DNA from: Opitutus terrae PB90-1
GTDB taxonomy: Bacteria; Verrucomicrobiota; Verrucomicrobiia; Opitutales; Opitutaceae
Assembly (NCBI RefSeq): GCF_000019965.1
Contig: NC_010571.1
Coordinates: 186,001-250,000 of the forward strand
Direction of reading: 5' to 3'
Length of the DNA stretch: 64,000 bases
Part shown: one piece after another, positions 27,529-37,554 of the stretch
Layout: the number at the start of each line of letters is the position of its first letter
Position numbering within the stretch: the stretch's first letter is position 1
Position numbers and translations under genes: made by a program
The notes under the pieces: model-generated
What the model saw: only the letters and a program-made list of their open reading frames with translations
Database searches by the model: none
What the model was told of the DNA's origin: nothing

Positions 27529-28095
27529 GTGCTGCTCGTCATCGACAACTTCGATTCGTTCACCTTCAACCTCGTCCAGTACTTCGGTCAACTGGGCGTG
27601 GAGCAGCGCGTATTTCGCAATAACGAGATTACGCCCGAACAGGCCTTGGCGCTGAAACCCGACCGGGTGCTGCTTTCGCCCGGACCATGTTCACCCAAGG
27701 AAGCCGGCGTCACGCTCGAGATCATCCGCGCGTTTGCCGGCGTCCGGCCGATCTTTGGCGTTTGTCTCGGACACCAGTCGATCGGGCAGTATTTTGGCGG
27801 CAACGTGGTGCGCGCCTCCCGGCTGATGCACGGCAAAACCTCGCCGATCCTGCACAAGAACACCGACGTGTTCCGCGGACTGCCGCAAGGGTTTGCCGCC
27901 ACGCGCTATCATTCGCTCTTGGTCGAGCGGGACACGTTTCCGAGCGAGTTGGAGATCACCGCCGAAACCGCCGAGGGCGAAGTCATGGGCCTGCGCCACC
28001 GCACCCTGCCGATCTGGGGTGTGCAGTTTCACCCGGAGTCGATCGCGACGGACGGGGGGATGAAGATTCTCGAGAATTTCCTGAGCCTGAACTGA
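27529..28095 (+). CDS. Anthranilate/aminodeoxychorismate synthase glutamine amidotransferase subunit
   Basis: 188-residue class I glutaminase that supplies ammonia to the chorismate-converting partner (TrpE or PabB) in tryptophan or folate synthesis. The start is a GTG immediately before [18 protein letters not shown], the standard first strand; there is no ATG nearby. The catalytic Cys is in [16 protein letters not shown] and the His-Glu pair in [10 protein letters not shown]. The length is that of stand-alone TrpG/PabA, and no partner gene is adjacent, so an amphibolic role is possible. It is followed by a word-repeat element and nrdR. Confidence 0.9.
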   Translation: MLLVIDNFDSFTFNLVQYFGQLGVEQRVFRNNEITPEQALALKPDRVLLSPGPCSPKEAGVTLEIIRAFAGVRPIFGVCLGHQSIGQYFGGNVVRASRLMHGKTSPILHKNTDVFRGLPQGFAATRYHSLLVERDTFPSELEITAETAEGEVMGLRHRTLPIWGVQFHPESIATDGGMKILENFLSLN

Positions 28096-28098
28096 TCC

Positions 28099-28200
28099 GA
28101 ATGCCGAGCGCCGAATGAAGAATGATGAAACCGCTTTGGCGGCTGCAAGTCTCACTGCGACCGTACCATCATTCGGCAATCGGCATTCCTAATTCGGCAC
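28099..28200. repeat. Word-repeat inverted element between trpG/pabA and nrdR
   Basis: The left arm (28099-28127) has words GAATGCCGA, GCCGAATGA, GAATGATG; the right arm (28167-28200) is their imperfect reverse complement (CATCATTCGGCAATCGGC then ATTCCTAATTCGGCAC). The element starts four bases after the upstream stop and ends eight bases before the nrdR ATG, filling the whole gap. Confidence 0.7.
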
Positions 28201-28207
28201 TCCCAAC

Positions 28208-28666
28208 ATGCGTTGCCCCAAGTGCACCTCGATTGAAGACAAGGTGATCGACTCCCGAATCAGCAAGGAGGGATCGACGATCCGCCGCCGCCGCGAGTGT
28301 CTGGAGTGCGGCTACCGGTTCAGCACGACTGAGAGCCTCGTCCGTGATGGCATCGTGGTGATCAAGCGCGACGGACGCCGCGAGGAGTTCTCCCGCGATA
28401 AGCTGCTGCATGCCGTCCGCGCCGCGTGTCACAAGCGCCCGGTCGACGTCGAGCAGATCACGATGCTCATCGAGGACGTGATCGACATGCTCGAGGCGCA
28501 CTACGACAGCGAGATCCCTTCCGCCGCGATCGGCGACGCCGTCATGCAGCGGCTGCGCTCGATGGATCAGGTGGCCTACGTCCGCTTTGCCAGCGTCTAC
28601 AAGGAATTCCGCGATGTCTCCGAGTTCATGCAGGAGATCTCCGCGCTCGGCAAAAAAGAGAAATGA
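28208..28666 (+). CDS. nrdR: Transcriptional repressor NrdR
   Basis: 152-residue repressor of ribonucleotide reductase genes that senses ATP/dATP. The N-terminal zinc ribbon is complete (MRCPKCTS and CLECGYRF), followed by the ATP-cone domain (VIKRDGRREEFSRDKLLHAVRAAC through VYKEFRD). Length and order are canonical. No SD motif precedes the ATG; the word-repeat arm lies there instead. Its stop overlaps the start of the next gene in an ATGA arrangement. No nrd gene is in the window. Confidence 0.97.
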   Translation: MRCPKCTSIEDKVIDSRISKEGSTIRRRRECLECGYRFSTTESLVRDGIVVIKRDGRREEFSRDKLLHAVRAACHKRPVDVEQITMLIEDVIDMLEAHYDSEIPSAAIGDAVMQRLRSMDQVAYVRFASVYKEFRDVSEFMQEISALGKKEK

Positions 28667-29166
28667 GCCGTGACCCCGCCGAGCTGCGGCGGCTGCACTT
28701 CATCAACACGCTGTTCGCGCACGTCACCGGGCACGACCTGTATCTGGCGCAGCAGATTTGTGAGGCGATCACCTTCAGCCTGGCTGAGCTCCAGGCGCAG
28801 ACGGAGGCGCATCCTGAATTCGCCGCGAAGTTCGATACCGCCTTCAATGCCGCGGCGGCCGCGTTGCTCGCCAAGCACTTCGCCGACGTACCGCAGTATG
28901 GGTTCTACCATTGGGACGCCTCGCTCACCCTCGCCTCAGCGACGCCGCTGTTCAGCCGCGCCGAAATCCTCATCGGTCTAAAGCACCTCGCGCCGTATCG
29001 CGAGGCGATGCTGCTGGTGACGAACCTCCGCCCCGCCTTGGTCCCGCCGACACACCGCGCCACGCCGCGGCGGAAACGCGACTACGCGGAGGCACTCGCG
29101 TTCATCCAGGATCTCGCCGCCGCCCGCACGGCCCGCAGCGCAAACCTGCAGTTATTATTTCTGTGA
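28663..29166 (+). CDS. Hypothetical protein, coupled to nrdR
   Basis: 167-residue soluble protein starting at the ATG that overlaps the nrdR stop (ATGA), so translation is probably coupled. It is Ala/Leu-rich with predicted helices (RLHFINTLFAHVTGHDLYLAQQICEAI) and a basic segment THRATPRRKRDYAEALAFIQ near the end. No signal peptide, membrane segment or known motif is seen. A function linked to nucleotide metabolism is suggested only by position. Confidence 0.75.
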   Translation: MSRDPAELRRLHFINTLFAHVTGHDLYLAQQICEAITFSLAELQAQTEAHPEFAAKFDTAFNAAAAALLAKHFADVPQYGFYHWDASLTLASATPLFSRAEILIGLKHLAPYREAMLLVTNLRPALVPPTHRATPRRKRDYAEALAFIQDLAAARTARSANLQLLFL

Positions 29167-29380
29167 TGCCGCGTACCGAGCGAAGCGACATCAGACATTA
29201 CGCCATTCGATGCGAATGGACCACGATAGTCCCCGCTCGCATCCGCCCCGCGCCGCGAGGAGCGCCGAGCCCGTCCGCTCGCTACGGAGCCGCGACGCCC
29301 GCCACATTCGCCTCGCGGCGCCGAATAGCTTTGAACTCTTCGCGTCCTTTCGCGTGATTCGCGGGCAGATCCCGTCCGCC

Positions 29381-29722
29381 ATGGCCAAGACTCTCTTCCA
29401 GAAAATCATCGACCGGGAGATTCCGGCGAAAATCGAATACGAAGATGATCAGTGCGTGGTGCTGCACGACATCGAGCCGCAAGCCCCGGTGCATCTGCTG
29501 ATCGTGCCGAAGAAGCCGATTCCGCGCGTCGCGGAGGCAGCCGCAGCCGACGAGCCGCTGCTCGGACACCTGCTGACAGTCGCCGGCACCGTGGCGAAGA
29601 AGCTCAATCTCGCGCACGGTTTTCGGCTGGTGATCAACAACGGTCCGCACGCCTGCGAATCAGTGCCGCACCTGCACGTGCACATGCTCGCGCAGCGGCA
29701 AATGACCTGGCCGCCAGGCTGA
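29381..29722 (+). CDS. HIT family protein (HinT-like)
   Basis: 113-residue histidine-triad protein, a purine nucleoside phosphoramidase-type hydrolase. The start is the ATG of MAKTLFQKIIDREIPAKIEYED, as in HinT. The triad is PHLHVHML and the nucleotide-binding strand is PVHLLIVPKKPI. The upstream gap (29167-29380) holds a one-sided word array (TTCGCGTCCTTTCGCGTGAT near 29340-29360) immediately before the gene and no SD. Confidence 0.95.
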   Translation: MAKTLFQKIIDREIPAKIEYEDDQCVVLHDIEPQAPVHLLIVPKKPIPRVAEAAAADEPLLGHLLTVAGTVAKKLNLAHGFRLVINNGPHACESVPHLHVHMLAQRQMTWPPG

Positions 29723-29885
29723 GCCTTCGATCTGCTCGTCGCCACTTGCGTGGGAGCGCGAGCGTCCCAGCTCGCTTCCACCGGACGCCTGTCTGCCCGC
29801 CGTTCGCCCGCTCGTAAGCTGACGCTCGCCTCGCCGGCGAGGTCGTTCTTGCGCCGAGCCCCGGACGCGCCCTCCCCGCAGGTCG

Positions 29886-29967
29886 TAATACGAACATTCC
29901 GCCCGCGACATCCCCCGGAGGCCGGCGGTGTCGACGATCAGCCAATGTTCGTATTGCGAACATTGGC
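29886..29967. repeat. CGAACATT inverted-repeat element
   Basis: TAATACGAACATT at 29886-29898 is matched by the inverted ATGTTCGTATTG at 29945-29956, and GCCAATGTTCG/CGAACATTGGC (29941-29967) forms a perfect 11-bp hairpin with loop TATTG. It is AT-richer than its surroundings, lies between the convergent HIT and dprA genes and could terminate both. The rest of the 278-base gap shows no gene. Confidence 0.6.
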
Positions 29968-30000
29968 TTTGCTGATGCCGAGAGGAACGACGCGGCTCCG

Positions 30001-31149
30001 CTATCCGCGTGCTTCGAACGCACCGTCGCTGCGCTTCGCGATCAGGCGCTTCAATTCGAGCATCATCAGCGCCGCCGAGACCTGCGGTGAGCCAAGCCGG
30101 GTTTGCGCAATGATCGCATCCGGCGTGAGCATCGCGCCGCCGCGGAAACATTCCCAGATCGCCGCCTCTTCCGGTGTCAACGCGGTGGAGGGCGTTACCC
30201 CCAATGCGCTTTCCGGATCCGCCGATCCTTCCTTCGGCGGGATCGCCGCCGGTCGCAGCCCGCCCAGATAGCTCAGCTCGTTGAGGACATCGTCCACGCT
30301 GGTGAGCAGCGTCGCGCCGTCGCGGATGAGCTGATGACAACCGGCGCTCGTGGGCTGATCGATCCGTCCTGGCACCGCGAAAATCAGCCGACCGTATTCG
30401 CCGGCGAACCGTGCGGTGATCATGGCGCCGCCGTTGACGTCGGTTTCCACGACGATCACGGCTTCGCACATCCCGGCCACGACGCGGTTGCGCATCGGAA
30501 AACTCTGCCGGTCCGCGCGCCGGCCGAACGGAAACTCGGAGAGCACCGCGCCAGTCGCCTCGATCTGCCGATACAGCGCGAGGTTTTCGGGTGGGTAAAT
30601 GATGTCGATGCCGCAGCCCACGACGGCCGCCGTTTTGCCTCCGACCGAAAGCGCGCCTTCGTGCGCCGCGGTGTCAATGCCGCGCGCCAGTCCGCTGACG
30701 ACGCAGAAGCCCAGTCGCGCCAGTTCCGCACCGAGCTTCTTCGCCGTCGCTTGACCATAGAGGGTCGTACGCCGCGAGCCCACGATGGCGATGCAGGGCT
30801 GCTCGAACCCATATCGCCCTTTGCGATAGAGCCCGATCGGCGGGTCGTGAATTTCCTTCAGCAGCTTCGGGTAGCCCGCATCGCCGGTCGTGATGAAATC
30901 CGCGCCGCTCTTCGCCATCCGCTCCTCTTCCCGCGCGAGGTCGAAGTGCTCACGCCAGTTCGTCAACGTCGCACTGATCACCGGGCCGACGCCGCGCACG
31001 GCTTCCATCCGCTTCGCCGACGCGGCGAGTGCCGCGCGCGGATCGCCGCCGAGTTCCGCGAGCAGACGGTTGAGCGTCACCGGTCCGATGTTCGGCAGCG
31101 CGTTGAGCACCAGCAAAGCCTGGCGTTCGGTCAGCTCGGAGGGGTTCAT
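30001..31149 (-). CDS. dprA: DNA processing protein DprA
   Basis: 382-residue single-strand DNA-binding protein that loads RecA during natural transformation. It has an N-terminal helical region with helix-hairpin-helix-like LPNIGPVTLNRLL and VRGVGPVIS, then the Rossmann-like core (about 110-310) with IAIVGSRRTTLYGQ, VSGLARGIDTAAHEGAL, the FPMRNRVVAGM and INGGAMITA-like (VNGGAMITARFA) segments, and a C-terminal winged-helix-like domain ending EAIIAQ-type repeats. Length and order are canonical. The gene follows nnrDE on the same strand (61 bases). It is not evidence of competence by itself. Confidence 0.95.
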   Translation of the reverse strand: MNPSELTERQALLVLNALPNIGPVTLNRLLAELGGDPRAALAASAKRMEAVRGVGPVISATLTNWREHFDLAREEERMAKSGADFITTGDAGYPKLLKEIHDPPIGLYRKGRYGFEQPCIAIVGSRRTTLYGQATAKKLGAELARLGFCVVSGLARGIDTAAHEGALSVGGKTAAVVGCGIDIIYPPENLALYRQIEATGAVLSEFPFGRRADRQSFPMRNRVVAGMCEAVIVVETDVNGGAMITARFAGEYGRLIFAVPGRIDQPTSAGCHQLIRDGATLLTSVDDVLNELSYLGGLRPAAIPPKEGSADPESALGVTPSTALTPEEAAIWECFRGGAMLTPDAIIAQTRLGSPQVSAALMMLELKRLIAKRSDGAFEARG

Positions 31150-31210
31150 CCGGAAACGGCAGCGCCGCAGTTACTGTCTGACCGTTCAAGCTCGCGGCGT
31201 AAAGCCGCTC

Positions 31211-32740
31211 CTACAGCCCCCGCAGCATCGCGCCGAGATGATCGAGCAGCTGCGTCGTGTGCACCGCGACCTGTCCTCGCGCGCGCGCGAGCCGGTCCGC
31301 CGCCAATCCGTGCCAGAGCACGCCGCGCGCGGCGGCCAACGCCGGATCGGTCGGGGACTGCGCCAGCTGCGCGCCAATCATCCCGGCCAGCAGATCGCCG
31401 CTGCCGCCGCGCGCCAACACCGGCCCGCCGGCGAACGAATGGTAGATCACCGCCGCATCGCCGTCAGTCGTGCCGATGCGTGTCACCGGTCCTTTCAGCA
31501 CCACCGTCGCCCGGCTGGTTCGCACGAAATCCTCCAACGATGCGTTCGGCGCGATCCGGGCGAATTCGCCCGCGTGCGGGGTCACGACGAGCGGCGATTT
31601 CGCCGCGCGCACGATGTCGGGTTGCAGCGCGTCGGCGTCGAGCAATACTGGCTTGTCGCCGAGCCGGACGATCTCCCCAACCAGCGCCAGCGTCTCAGCC
31701 TCGCGACCGATGCCCGGGCCAACCACGAGCGCATCGGCGCGCGACAGCCGTTCACGCAGAAGATGCAGCCCCTCCAGCGCGAGGCTGCCGTCAGGCGTTT
31801 CCGGCCAGCCAACCCAGATCGCCTCCGGCAGCCGCGCCGCGAACGCCGCAGCAAGCGTCTCCGGCACAAACGCCGTCACGAGCCCGGCGCCGCTGCGTAG
31901 CGCGGCCTCGACCGCCATCATCACTGCTCCCGGATAGCTGCGCGATCCACCGAGGACGAAGAGATGACCATAGCTGCGCTTGTCGCAGCGTGCCGGTCGC
32001 AACGCCGCCAGCGGCGCCAACATGGCCGGCGTCAGCACGCGCAGGATAGCCGGGCCGGGGTCGACGACCCCGGCTACAGGCGAGAAGAATCCGAGGTCCA
32101 GATAACGGATCCGGCCCGCGTTGAGATCGTCGACGATGGGCGCCTTCACCGACCCCGTGGCGTAGGTGAAATCCGCGCGGAAAATTCCGGCGCTCGGCAG
32201 ATCGACCGCCGCGCGCAGCGGGATCGGGAGCGCGTTCACCTGCTCGAGCAATGCAGCCGTACGCGGGTCGCAGGGCGGCCGAAATTGGAAACCAAACACG
32301 CCGTCCAGACAAAGATCGTAGTCGGCTGCCGCGAACGACGGCGGAAGCTCCGCAGAGCGGCCGAGGGCGGCCGCGCTCCCACGCACGCGCTCCGGCGCGG
32401 TCTGCAACAGTTCGCGCCATGCGCGCGCCGCCAACGGGCGCAGCGCCCGCTGACCGAAGGCGAACTCGACCTCCACCGTCGCCGAAGGAAAACGCTCGAT
32501 GATCTGCCGCGAGGCGATCAGCGCGTCACCGCCATTGTGCCCTTTGCCCGCGAGAACGAGAATCCGTCCGTCAGGGGGAAAGCCACCGATTTCCGCGAAA
32601 TCCCGCAGCACCGCTTCGGCAATCGCGGCGCCCGCTTGCTGCATCGCCGCCCATTCCTTGACCTCGTCCGCGCCGAAAAGCTTCGCCTCGAGCTCACGCG
32701 CCGCGGCGCACGTCAGGATGGGATGCGTGCCGGCGATCAT
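31211..32740 (-). CDS. nnrD: Bifunctional NAD(P)HX epimerase/dehydratase
   Basis: 509-residue fusion that repairs hydrated NADH and NADPH. The N-terminal epimerase (NnrE/YjeF_N, about 1-215) has GADEVKEWAAMQQAG and LVLAGKGHNGGDALI; the C-terminal ADP-dependent dehydratase (NnrD, about 235-505) has LFVLGGSRSYPGAVMMA, ALVVGPGIGRE, VVTPHAGEFAR and ARGGSGDLLAGMIGA. A GC-rich palindrome (32047-32076) encodes VAGVVDPGPA in the linker between the two domains. It sits in a minus-strand run pdxJ-acpS-hypothetical-nnrD-dprA, probably one operon. Confidence 0.95.
   Translation of the reverse strand: MIAGTHPILTCAAARELEAKLFGADEVKEWAAMQQAGAAIAEAVLRDFAEIGGFPPDGRILVLAGKGHNGGDALIASRQIIERFPSATVEVEFAFGQRALRPLAARAWRELLQTAPERVRGSAAALGRSAELPPSFAAADYDLCLDGVFGFQFRPPCDPRTAALLEQVNALPIPLRAAVDLPSAGIFRADFTYATGSVKAPIVDDLNAGRIRYLDLGFFSPVAGVVDPGPAILRVLTPAMLAPLAALRPARCDKRSYGHLFVLGGSRSYPGAVMMAVEAALRSGAGLVTAFVPETLAAAFAARLPEAIWVGWPETPDGSLALEGLHLLRERLSRADALVVGPGIGREAETLALVGEIVRLGDKPVLLDADALQPDIVRAAKSPLVVTPHAGEFARIAPNASLEDFVRTSRATVVLKGPVTRIGTTDGDAAVIYHSFAGGPVLARGGSGDLLAGMIGAQLAQSPTDPALAAARGVLWHGLAADRLARARGQVAVHTTQLLDHLGAMLRGL
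32047..32076. repeat. REP-like palindrome inside nnrD
   Basis: TAGCCGGG and CCCGGCTA flank the perfect arms GCCGGGGTC (32054-32062) and GACCCCGGC (32066-32074). It is in frame in the interdomain linker of the NnrE-NnrD fusion. It looks like a short extragenic palindrome accepted within a coding sequence. Confidence 0.45.
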
Positions 32741-32743
32741 CGT

Positions 32744-33229
32744 TCAGCGGCGGCCGTCCGGAGTTTCCTGGGGCTCGGTGCGCGGCTCATAACGGCCGCG
32801 CTCGATCCATTCGCGGCGGGTTTTCTCCGTTTCCGTCACGAGGAGCGGCGCCTGCGGATCGGTGCCGCGCTCAAGGATCGGGCGCGTTAGCCGCGGGATC
32901 GAGCGGAAGTAATATTGTCCCTCGCGTCGCAGCACCTCGTAGAAAATCGTATAGCTGCGTTTTTCGGTGTCCCACAGCGCGACCTCCGTGAGATCGTGTT
33001 CCCACACCGCGCGGTCGCCCCACTCTGCGAACACGGCCTCGACCTCGGTGAGCTTGGGCCGTTCCAACCGCACCAGCGCCGGTTCCGGCGGCGCGGCCGG
33101 TTTTTTCGGCGCGTCATGGGGCAGCGAGAGCATGAACAGCACTCCGAGCACGAAACCAAGCGTGATCCACGAAGGCGTCTTCGACAGCCTGGAACGAGGC
33201 ACAAGAGGTTCAGGCGGCGTTTCGTCCAT
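32744..33229 (-). CDS. Single-pass membrane protein, unknown function
   Basis: 161 residues with one membrane segment (about 22-39, SWITLGFVLGVLFMLSLP), a short cytoplasmic N-terminus and a likely periplasmic soluble part. The latter contains LTEVEAVFAEWGDRAVWEHDLTEVALWD and SYTIFYEVLRREGQYYFRSIPRLTRP. No family recognised. It ends two bases before nnrD and starts eleven bases after acpS, so it is part of the pdxJ-acpS-nnrD operon. Confidence 0.8.
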   Translation of the reverse strand: MDETPPEPLVPRSRLSKTPSWITLGFVLGVLFMLSLPHDAPKKPAAPPEPALVRLERPKLTEVEAVFAEWGDRAVWEHDLTEVALWDTEKRSYTIFYEVLRREGQYYFRSIPRLTRPILERGTDPQAPLLVTETEKTRREWIERGRYEPRTEPQETPDGRR

Positions 33230-33240
33230 GCCGGGTGCGA

Positions 33241-33672
33241 TCAGGCAGGCGTGGCTGCGCCGACCAAAGCGGCGACGGCCATCGCGTAGTTGTCGGTGTG
33301 GGAAAGCGTGAGCAGCACGCGCTCGGCTTTCACCTGAGCCAGCAGCGCCTGCGCCCGCGCGTCGAGCCGCACCAGCGGCTCATGCCGCTGGCCATGGTAA
33401 ACAGAGATGGATTTCCAGCCGAGCTCCGCGCCGATGCCGGTGGTGAAACATTTCGAAACTGCCTCCTTCGCCGCGAAGCGGGCGGCGATGTGCTTGTGCG
33501 GATGAGCCATGCCCTCGCAGTAGGTTCGCTCCTCTTCGGTCAGGATGCGATCGATGAATCGTTCCCCGTGCCGCAACAGCACGCTCCGGATCCGCGCGAT
33601 CTCGATGATGTCGGCGCCCAGGCCGATCAGCACGCCCCCCGGGGGAAGTTGGATGTTTGGGGAAATCGCCAT
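33241..33672 (-). CDS. acpS: Holo-[acyl-carrier-protein] synthase
   Basis: 143-residue transferase that moves 4'-phosphopantetheine from CoA to ACP. GLGADIIEIARI provides the first Mg-binding Asp and AARFAAKEAVSKCF the Glu and Lys. The start is taken at the ATG of MAISPNIQLPPGG; conserved sequence begins at about residue 15. The pdxJ-acpS order is the same as in enterobacteria. The gap to pdxJ is 53 bases and to the next gene 11, consistent with an operon. Confidence 0.95.
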   Translation of the reverse strand: MAISPNIQLPPGGVLIGLGADIIEIARIRSVLLRHGERFIDRILTEEERTYCEGMAHPHKHIAARFAAKEAVSKCFTTGIGAELGWKSISVYHGQRHEPLVRLDARAQALLAQVKAERVLLTLSHTDNYAMAVAALVGAATPA

Positions 33673-33725
33673 GGCGCGGGCGGGGTTCGGAGTCGGCTGC
33701 AGCGGGCGGTTTGTTCCCGCCCCGC

Positions 33726-34472
33726 TCAAGGATTCATCCGAACTTTCATCTCCCGCACCGCCTCGTCAATCCCGGTGAACAACGCCCGGCTGATGATGCT
33801 GTGGCCGATATTCAGCTCGTGGAGGTGCGGCAGCGTGCGCACCTCGGCGATGTTCACGTAATTGATCCCGTGACCCGCGTTCACGATCAGGCCGAGCTCG
33901 TGCGCCCGCGCCGCGCCCATCCGCAGGCGTTGAAATTCCTTCGTGCGGCTGGTGGGCTGAGGATAGCTCGAAGCGTAAGCGCCCGTGTGCAGTTCCACGC
34001 ACGGCGCATGCAGTTGAGCCGCGAGTTCGATCTGCTGCTCGTCGGGATCGATGAACAGGCTGGCCTGGATTCCCGCCGCGTTCATGGCCTCCACGCACGC
34101 CCGCACGCGGTCGCGCTGCGCGGTCACGTCGAGTCCGCCCTCGGTGGTGATCTCCTGCCGGTTTTCCGGCACGAGGCACACGGACTCCGGCTTCAGCTTC
34201 AGCGCCAATTGTGTCATCGCCGGCGTGCATGCCATTTCGAAGTTCAACCGCGTCGCGATCGACTCGCGCAGCCGCCACACATCCCGCTCCTGGATGTGCC
34301 GCCGATCCTCGCGCAGATGGACCGTAATCCCATCGGCGCCGGCACGTTCGGCCGCGAGGGCGAGGGTCACCGGATCCGGCTCGATCGGCCCGCCGGCGGT
34401 CGCCTCCGCCTGCCGGTAGCGGGCCTGACGCAGAGTCGCGCAATGGTCGATGTTGACGCCGAGGAGGATCAT
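33726..34472 (-). CDS. pdxJ: Pyridoxine 5'-phosphate synthase
   Basis: 248-residue TIM-barrel enzyme that condenses 1-deoxyxylulose 5-phosphate with 3-amino-2-oxopropyl phosphate in the DXP-dependent vitamin B6 pathway. The start is the ATG of MILLGVNIDHCATLRQAR, the conserved first strand with catalytic His. Also visible are GITVHLREDRRHI, NFEMACT, SVCLVPENRQEITTEGGLDV, VELHTGAYA and NAGHGINYVN. It opens the minus-strand operon with acpS. The divergent gene starts about 100 bases away. Confidence 0.97.
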   Translation of the reverse strand: MILLGVNIDHCATLRQARYRQAEATAGGPIEPDPVTLALAAERAGADGITVHLREDRRHIQERDVWRLRESIATRLNFEMACTPAMTQLALKLKPESVCLVPENRQEITTEGGLDVTAQRDRVRACVEAMNAAGIQASLFIDPDEQQIELAAQLHAPCVELHTGAYASSYPQPTSRTKEFQRLRMGAARAHELGLIVNAGHGINYVNIAEVRTLPHLHELNIGHSIISRALFTGIDEAVREMKVRMNP

Positions 34473-34569
34473 GGGAGGAGCGCAATATAGGTTTGATTCG
34501 TCCGAATCCAAGAAATGAATCGCCGCGCGGCCGAAGTTCGTGCCTGTTGGGCGCCTTGTCTTCGCTCCT

Positions 34570-35274
34570 GTGACCTCAGCTCCCGCCAAAAAAGAAAGCC
34601 TGCTGTTCAACCTGCTCTTCAGCGTCGTGCTGCCGGCGCTCGTCTTGTCGAAGCTCAGTACGCCGGAGCGGCTCGGCCCGGTCTTCGGACTGGTGGTGGC
34701 ACTCGCGTTTCCAATCGGTTACGGAGTGCTCGACTACGTGCGTCGGCGGCAGGCGAACTTCATCACGTTGATCGGCTTCTTCAGCACGCTGCTCACCGGC
34801 GGGCTCGGCCTGGTGCAGGCGAACCTGTTCTGGTTCGCGATCAAGGAAGCGGCCGTGCCGACCGTGATCGGCATCGCGGTGCTGGTTTCGCTGAAGACGA
34901 AGCGCCCGCTCGTGCACACCTTCCTCTACAACGATCAGGTGATCGACGTCGCGCGCGTCGATGCCGCGCTGGCGTTGAAGGGCACGCGGCCCGCATTCGA
35001 GCGGTTGCTCGTGACGTCGAGCTACCTGCTCGCGTTTTCCTTTCTCGTCAGCGCGGTGCTCAACTATGCGCTCGCGCGCTACCTGCTCAAGAGTCCGCCC
35101 GGCACGCCGGAATTCAACGAGCAGCTCAGCCGGATGCTCTGGCTCAGCTGGCCGGTGATCGTCGTGCCGAGCACCGCGGTGACGGTGATCGCGTTGTGGC
35201 GGCTCCTCGGCGGCCTGCACCGGCTCACGGGGCTCAGCTTCGAGGAGATTTTCCACGCGCAGGGGAAGAAGTAA
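34570..35274 (+). CDS. VC0807-like multi-pass membrane protein
   Basis: 234 residues from a GTG (an in-frame GTG ten codons upstream is an alternative). Four or five membrane segments are evident: LLFSVVLPALVLSKL, LVVALAFPIGYGVLDYV, LIGFFSTLLTGGLGLV, AVPTVIGIAVLVSL and LAFSFLVSAVLNYALARYLL, plus WPVIVVPSTAVTVIALW near the end. The pattern and length match the VC0807 family of uncharacterised inner-membrane proteins. It is divergent from pdxJ and convergent with gltA; the gap to gltA is a word-repeat hairpin. Confidence 0.75.
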   Translation: MTSAPAKKESLLFNLLFSVVLPALVLSKLSTPERLGPVFGLVVALAFPIGYGVLDYVRRRQANFITLIGFFSTLLTGGLGLVQANLFWFAIKEAAVPTVIGIAVLVSLKTKRPLVHTFLYNDQVIDVARVDAALALKGTRPAFERLLVTSSYLLAFSFLVSAVLNYALARYLLKSPPGTPEFNEQLSRMLWLSWPVIVVPSTAVTVIALWRLLGGLHRLTGLSFEEIFHAQGKK

Positions 35275-35300
35275 CGCGTCCGCCGGCTGCGCACCCCCTT

Positions 35301-35410
35301 ACTCTCTTTCTCGTTCTCTTAATCGTTCTCGTTCTCTTTCTCATTCTCACGTCGCCGTTCTCCAATTGGAGAACGAGAACGATGGGGAGCCCGAGAACGA
35401 GAACGAGCTC
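35301..35410. repeat. GAACGAGA word-repeat inverted element
   Basis: Left arm 35301-35350: repeated TCTCGTTCTC/CATTCTCA words. Right arm 35371-35410: repeated GAGAACGAGAACGA. A perfect 20-bp palindrome CGTTCTCCAATTGGAGAACG sits between them at 35356-35375. The element lies between two converging stop codons and starts and ends within about 30 bases of each. It could act as a bidirectional terminator. Confidence 0.75.
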
Positions 35411-35425
35411 GGGCGGAACCCGAAC

Positions 35426-36742
<1,317 letters not shown>

Positions 36743-36882
36743 GACGCGGAAACCAAGTCAAAACTCGGCGGCTTGCAAAGCATTCCGGCGCAAAACACAC
36801 CGCCTTTTTTGACTCCCAGTAGCACGCCTGCGTCGGCGGTGCGAAGACCCGGGCCAGCGGAGCTCCTAATGGCCGCCGCTCC

Positions 36883-37554
36883 TCAGGTTCGGCCCGCCAC
36901 CTGCACGAAGTTTCCGTAGATCTGGAGCCCCTTCGCCTGGCTCTTTTCCGGGTGAAATTGGGTCGCGAAGCAGCGGCCGCGACCGATCGCCGCGGTGAAT
37001 GCCCCGCCGTAGTCACATTCCGCCAGCACCAGACCGCGGTCCTGCGGCACGCAATGGAAACTGTGCACGAAATAGAACGCCTCGCCCTCGCGCGTCAGCC
37101 CATTCGCCAGCGGCGAGTTCGGTTGCGCGAAGCGCACCGTATTCCAGCCCATGTGCGGCACCTTCCAAGGGGCCGGCAGCCGAAACCGCACCACCTCGCC
37201 GGGGAAAACATCCAACCCGCGCACGCCACCCTCCTCCGACCGGGTGAACAGCGCCTGCATTCCCAGGCACACGCCGAGGAACGGCCGGTCGCGCTCGATC
37301 CACTCGCGCACCGTGGCGTCGAGCCCGCTCTGCCGCAGCGAGGCCACGCAATCGCGGAGCGCGCCCACTCCGGGCAGCACGAGCCCCGCCGCGCCCGCCT
37401 TCCCCGCCTCGTCCGGCGTGCGCACCACGCGTGGCTCTGCGCCCACCGCCTCCAACGCCTTCGTGACGCTGCGGAGATTGCAGATGCCGGTGTCGATCAC
37501 GGCGACGCGCGTGCGTCGCGGTTCGGAGTTCGGAGTTTGGAGTTCGGAGTTCAC
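36883..37554 (-). CDS. hisH: Imidazole glycerol phosphate synthase subunit HisH
   Basis: Glutaminase subunit (223 residues from the chosen GTG) that feeds ammonia to HisF. The triad is visible: Cys in FLGVCLGMQALF, His and Glu in TQFHPEKSQ. The conserved protein begins at TRVAVIDTGICNLRS. No ATG or GTG lies right before that, so the start must be the GTG at 37554, inside the word-repeat arm, or the upstream ATG at 37599; the first 14 residues (NSELQTPNSEPRR) are therefore encoded by repeat sequence. HisF and HisA are not in the window. It follows hisB on the same strand. Confidence 0.9.
   Translation of the reverse strand: MNSELQTPNSEPRRTRVAVIDTGICNLRSVTKALEAVGAEPRVVRTPDEAGKAGAAGLVLPGVGALRDCVASLRQSGLDATVREWIERDRPFLGVCLGMQALFTRSEEGGVRGLDVFPGEVVRFRLPAPWKVPHMGWNTVRFAQPNSPLANGLTREGEAFYFVHSFHCVPQDRGLVLAECDYGGAFTAAIGRGRCFATQFHPEKSQAKGLQIYGNFVQVAGRT

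Noticed and set aside
36805-36810. T6 run as a plus-strand terminator
   Set aside because: No plus-strand gene precedes it and the upstream stem is weak.
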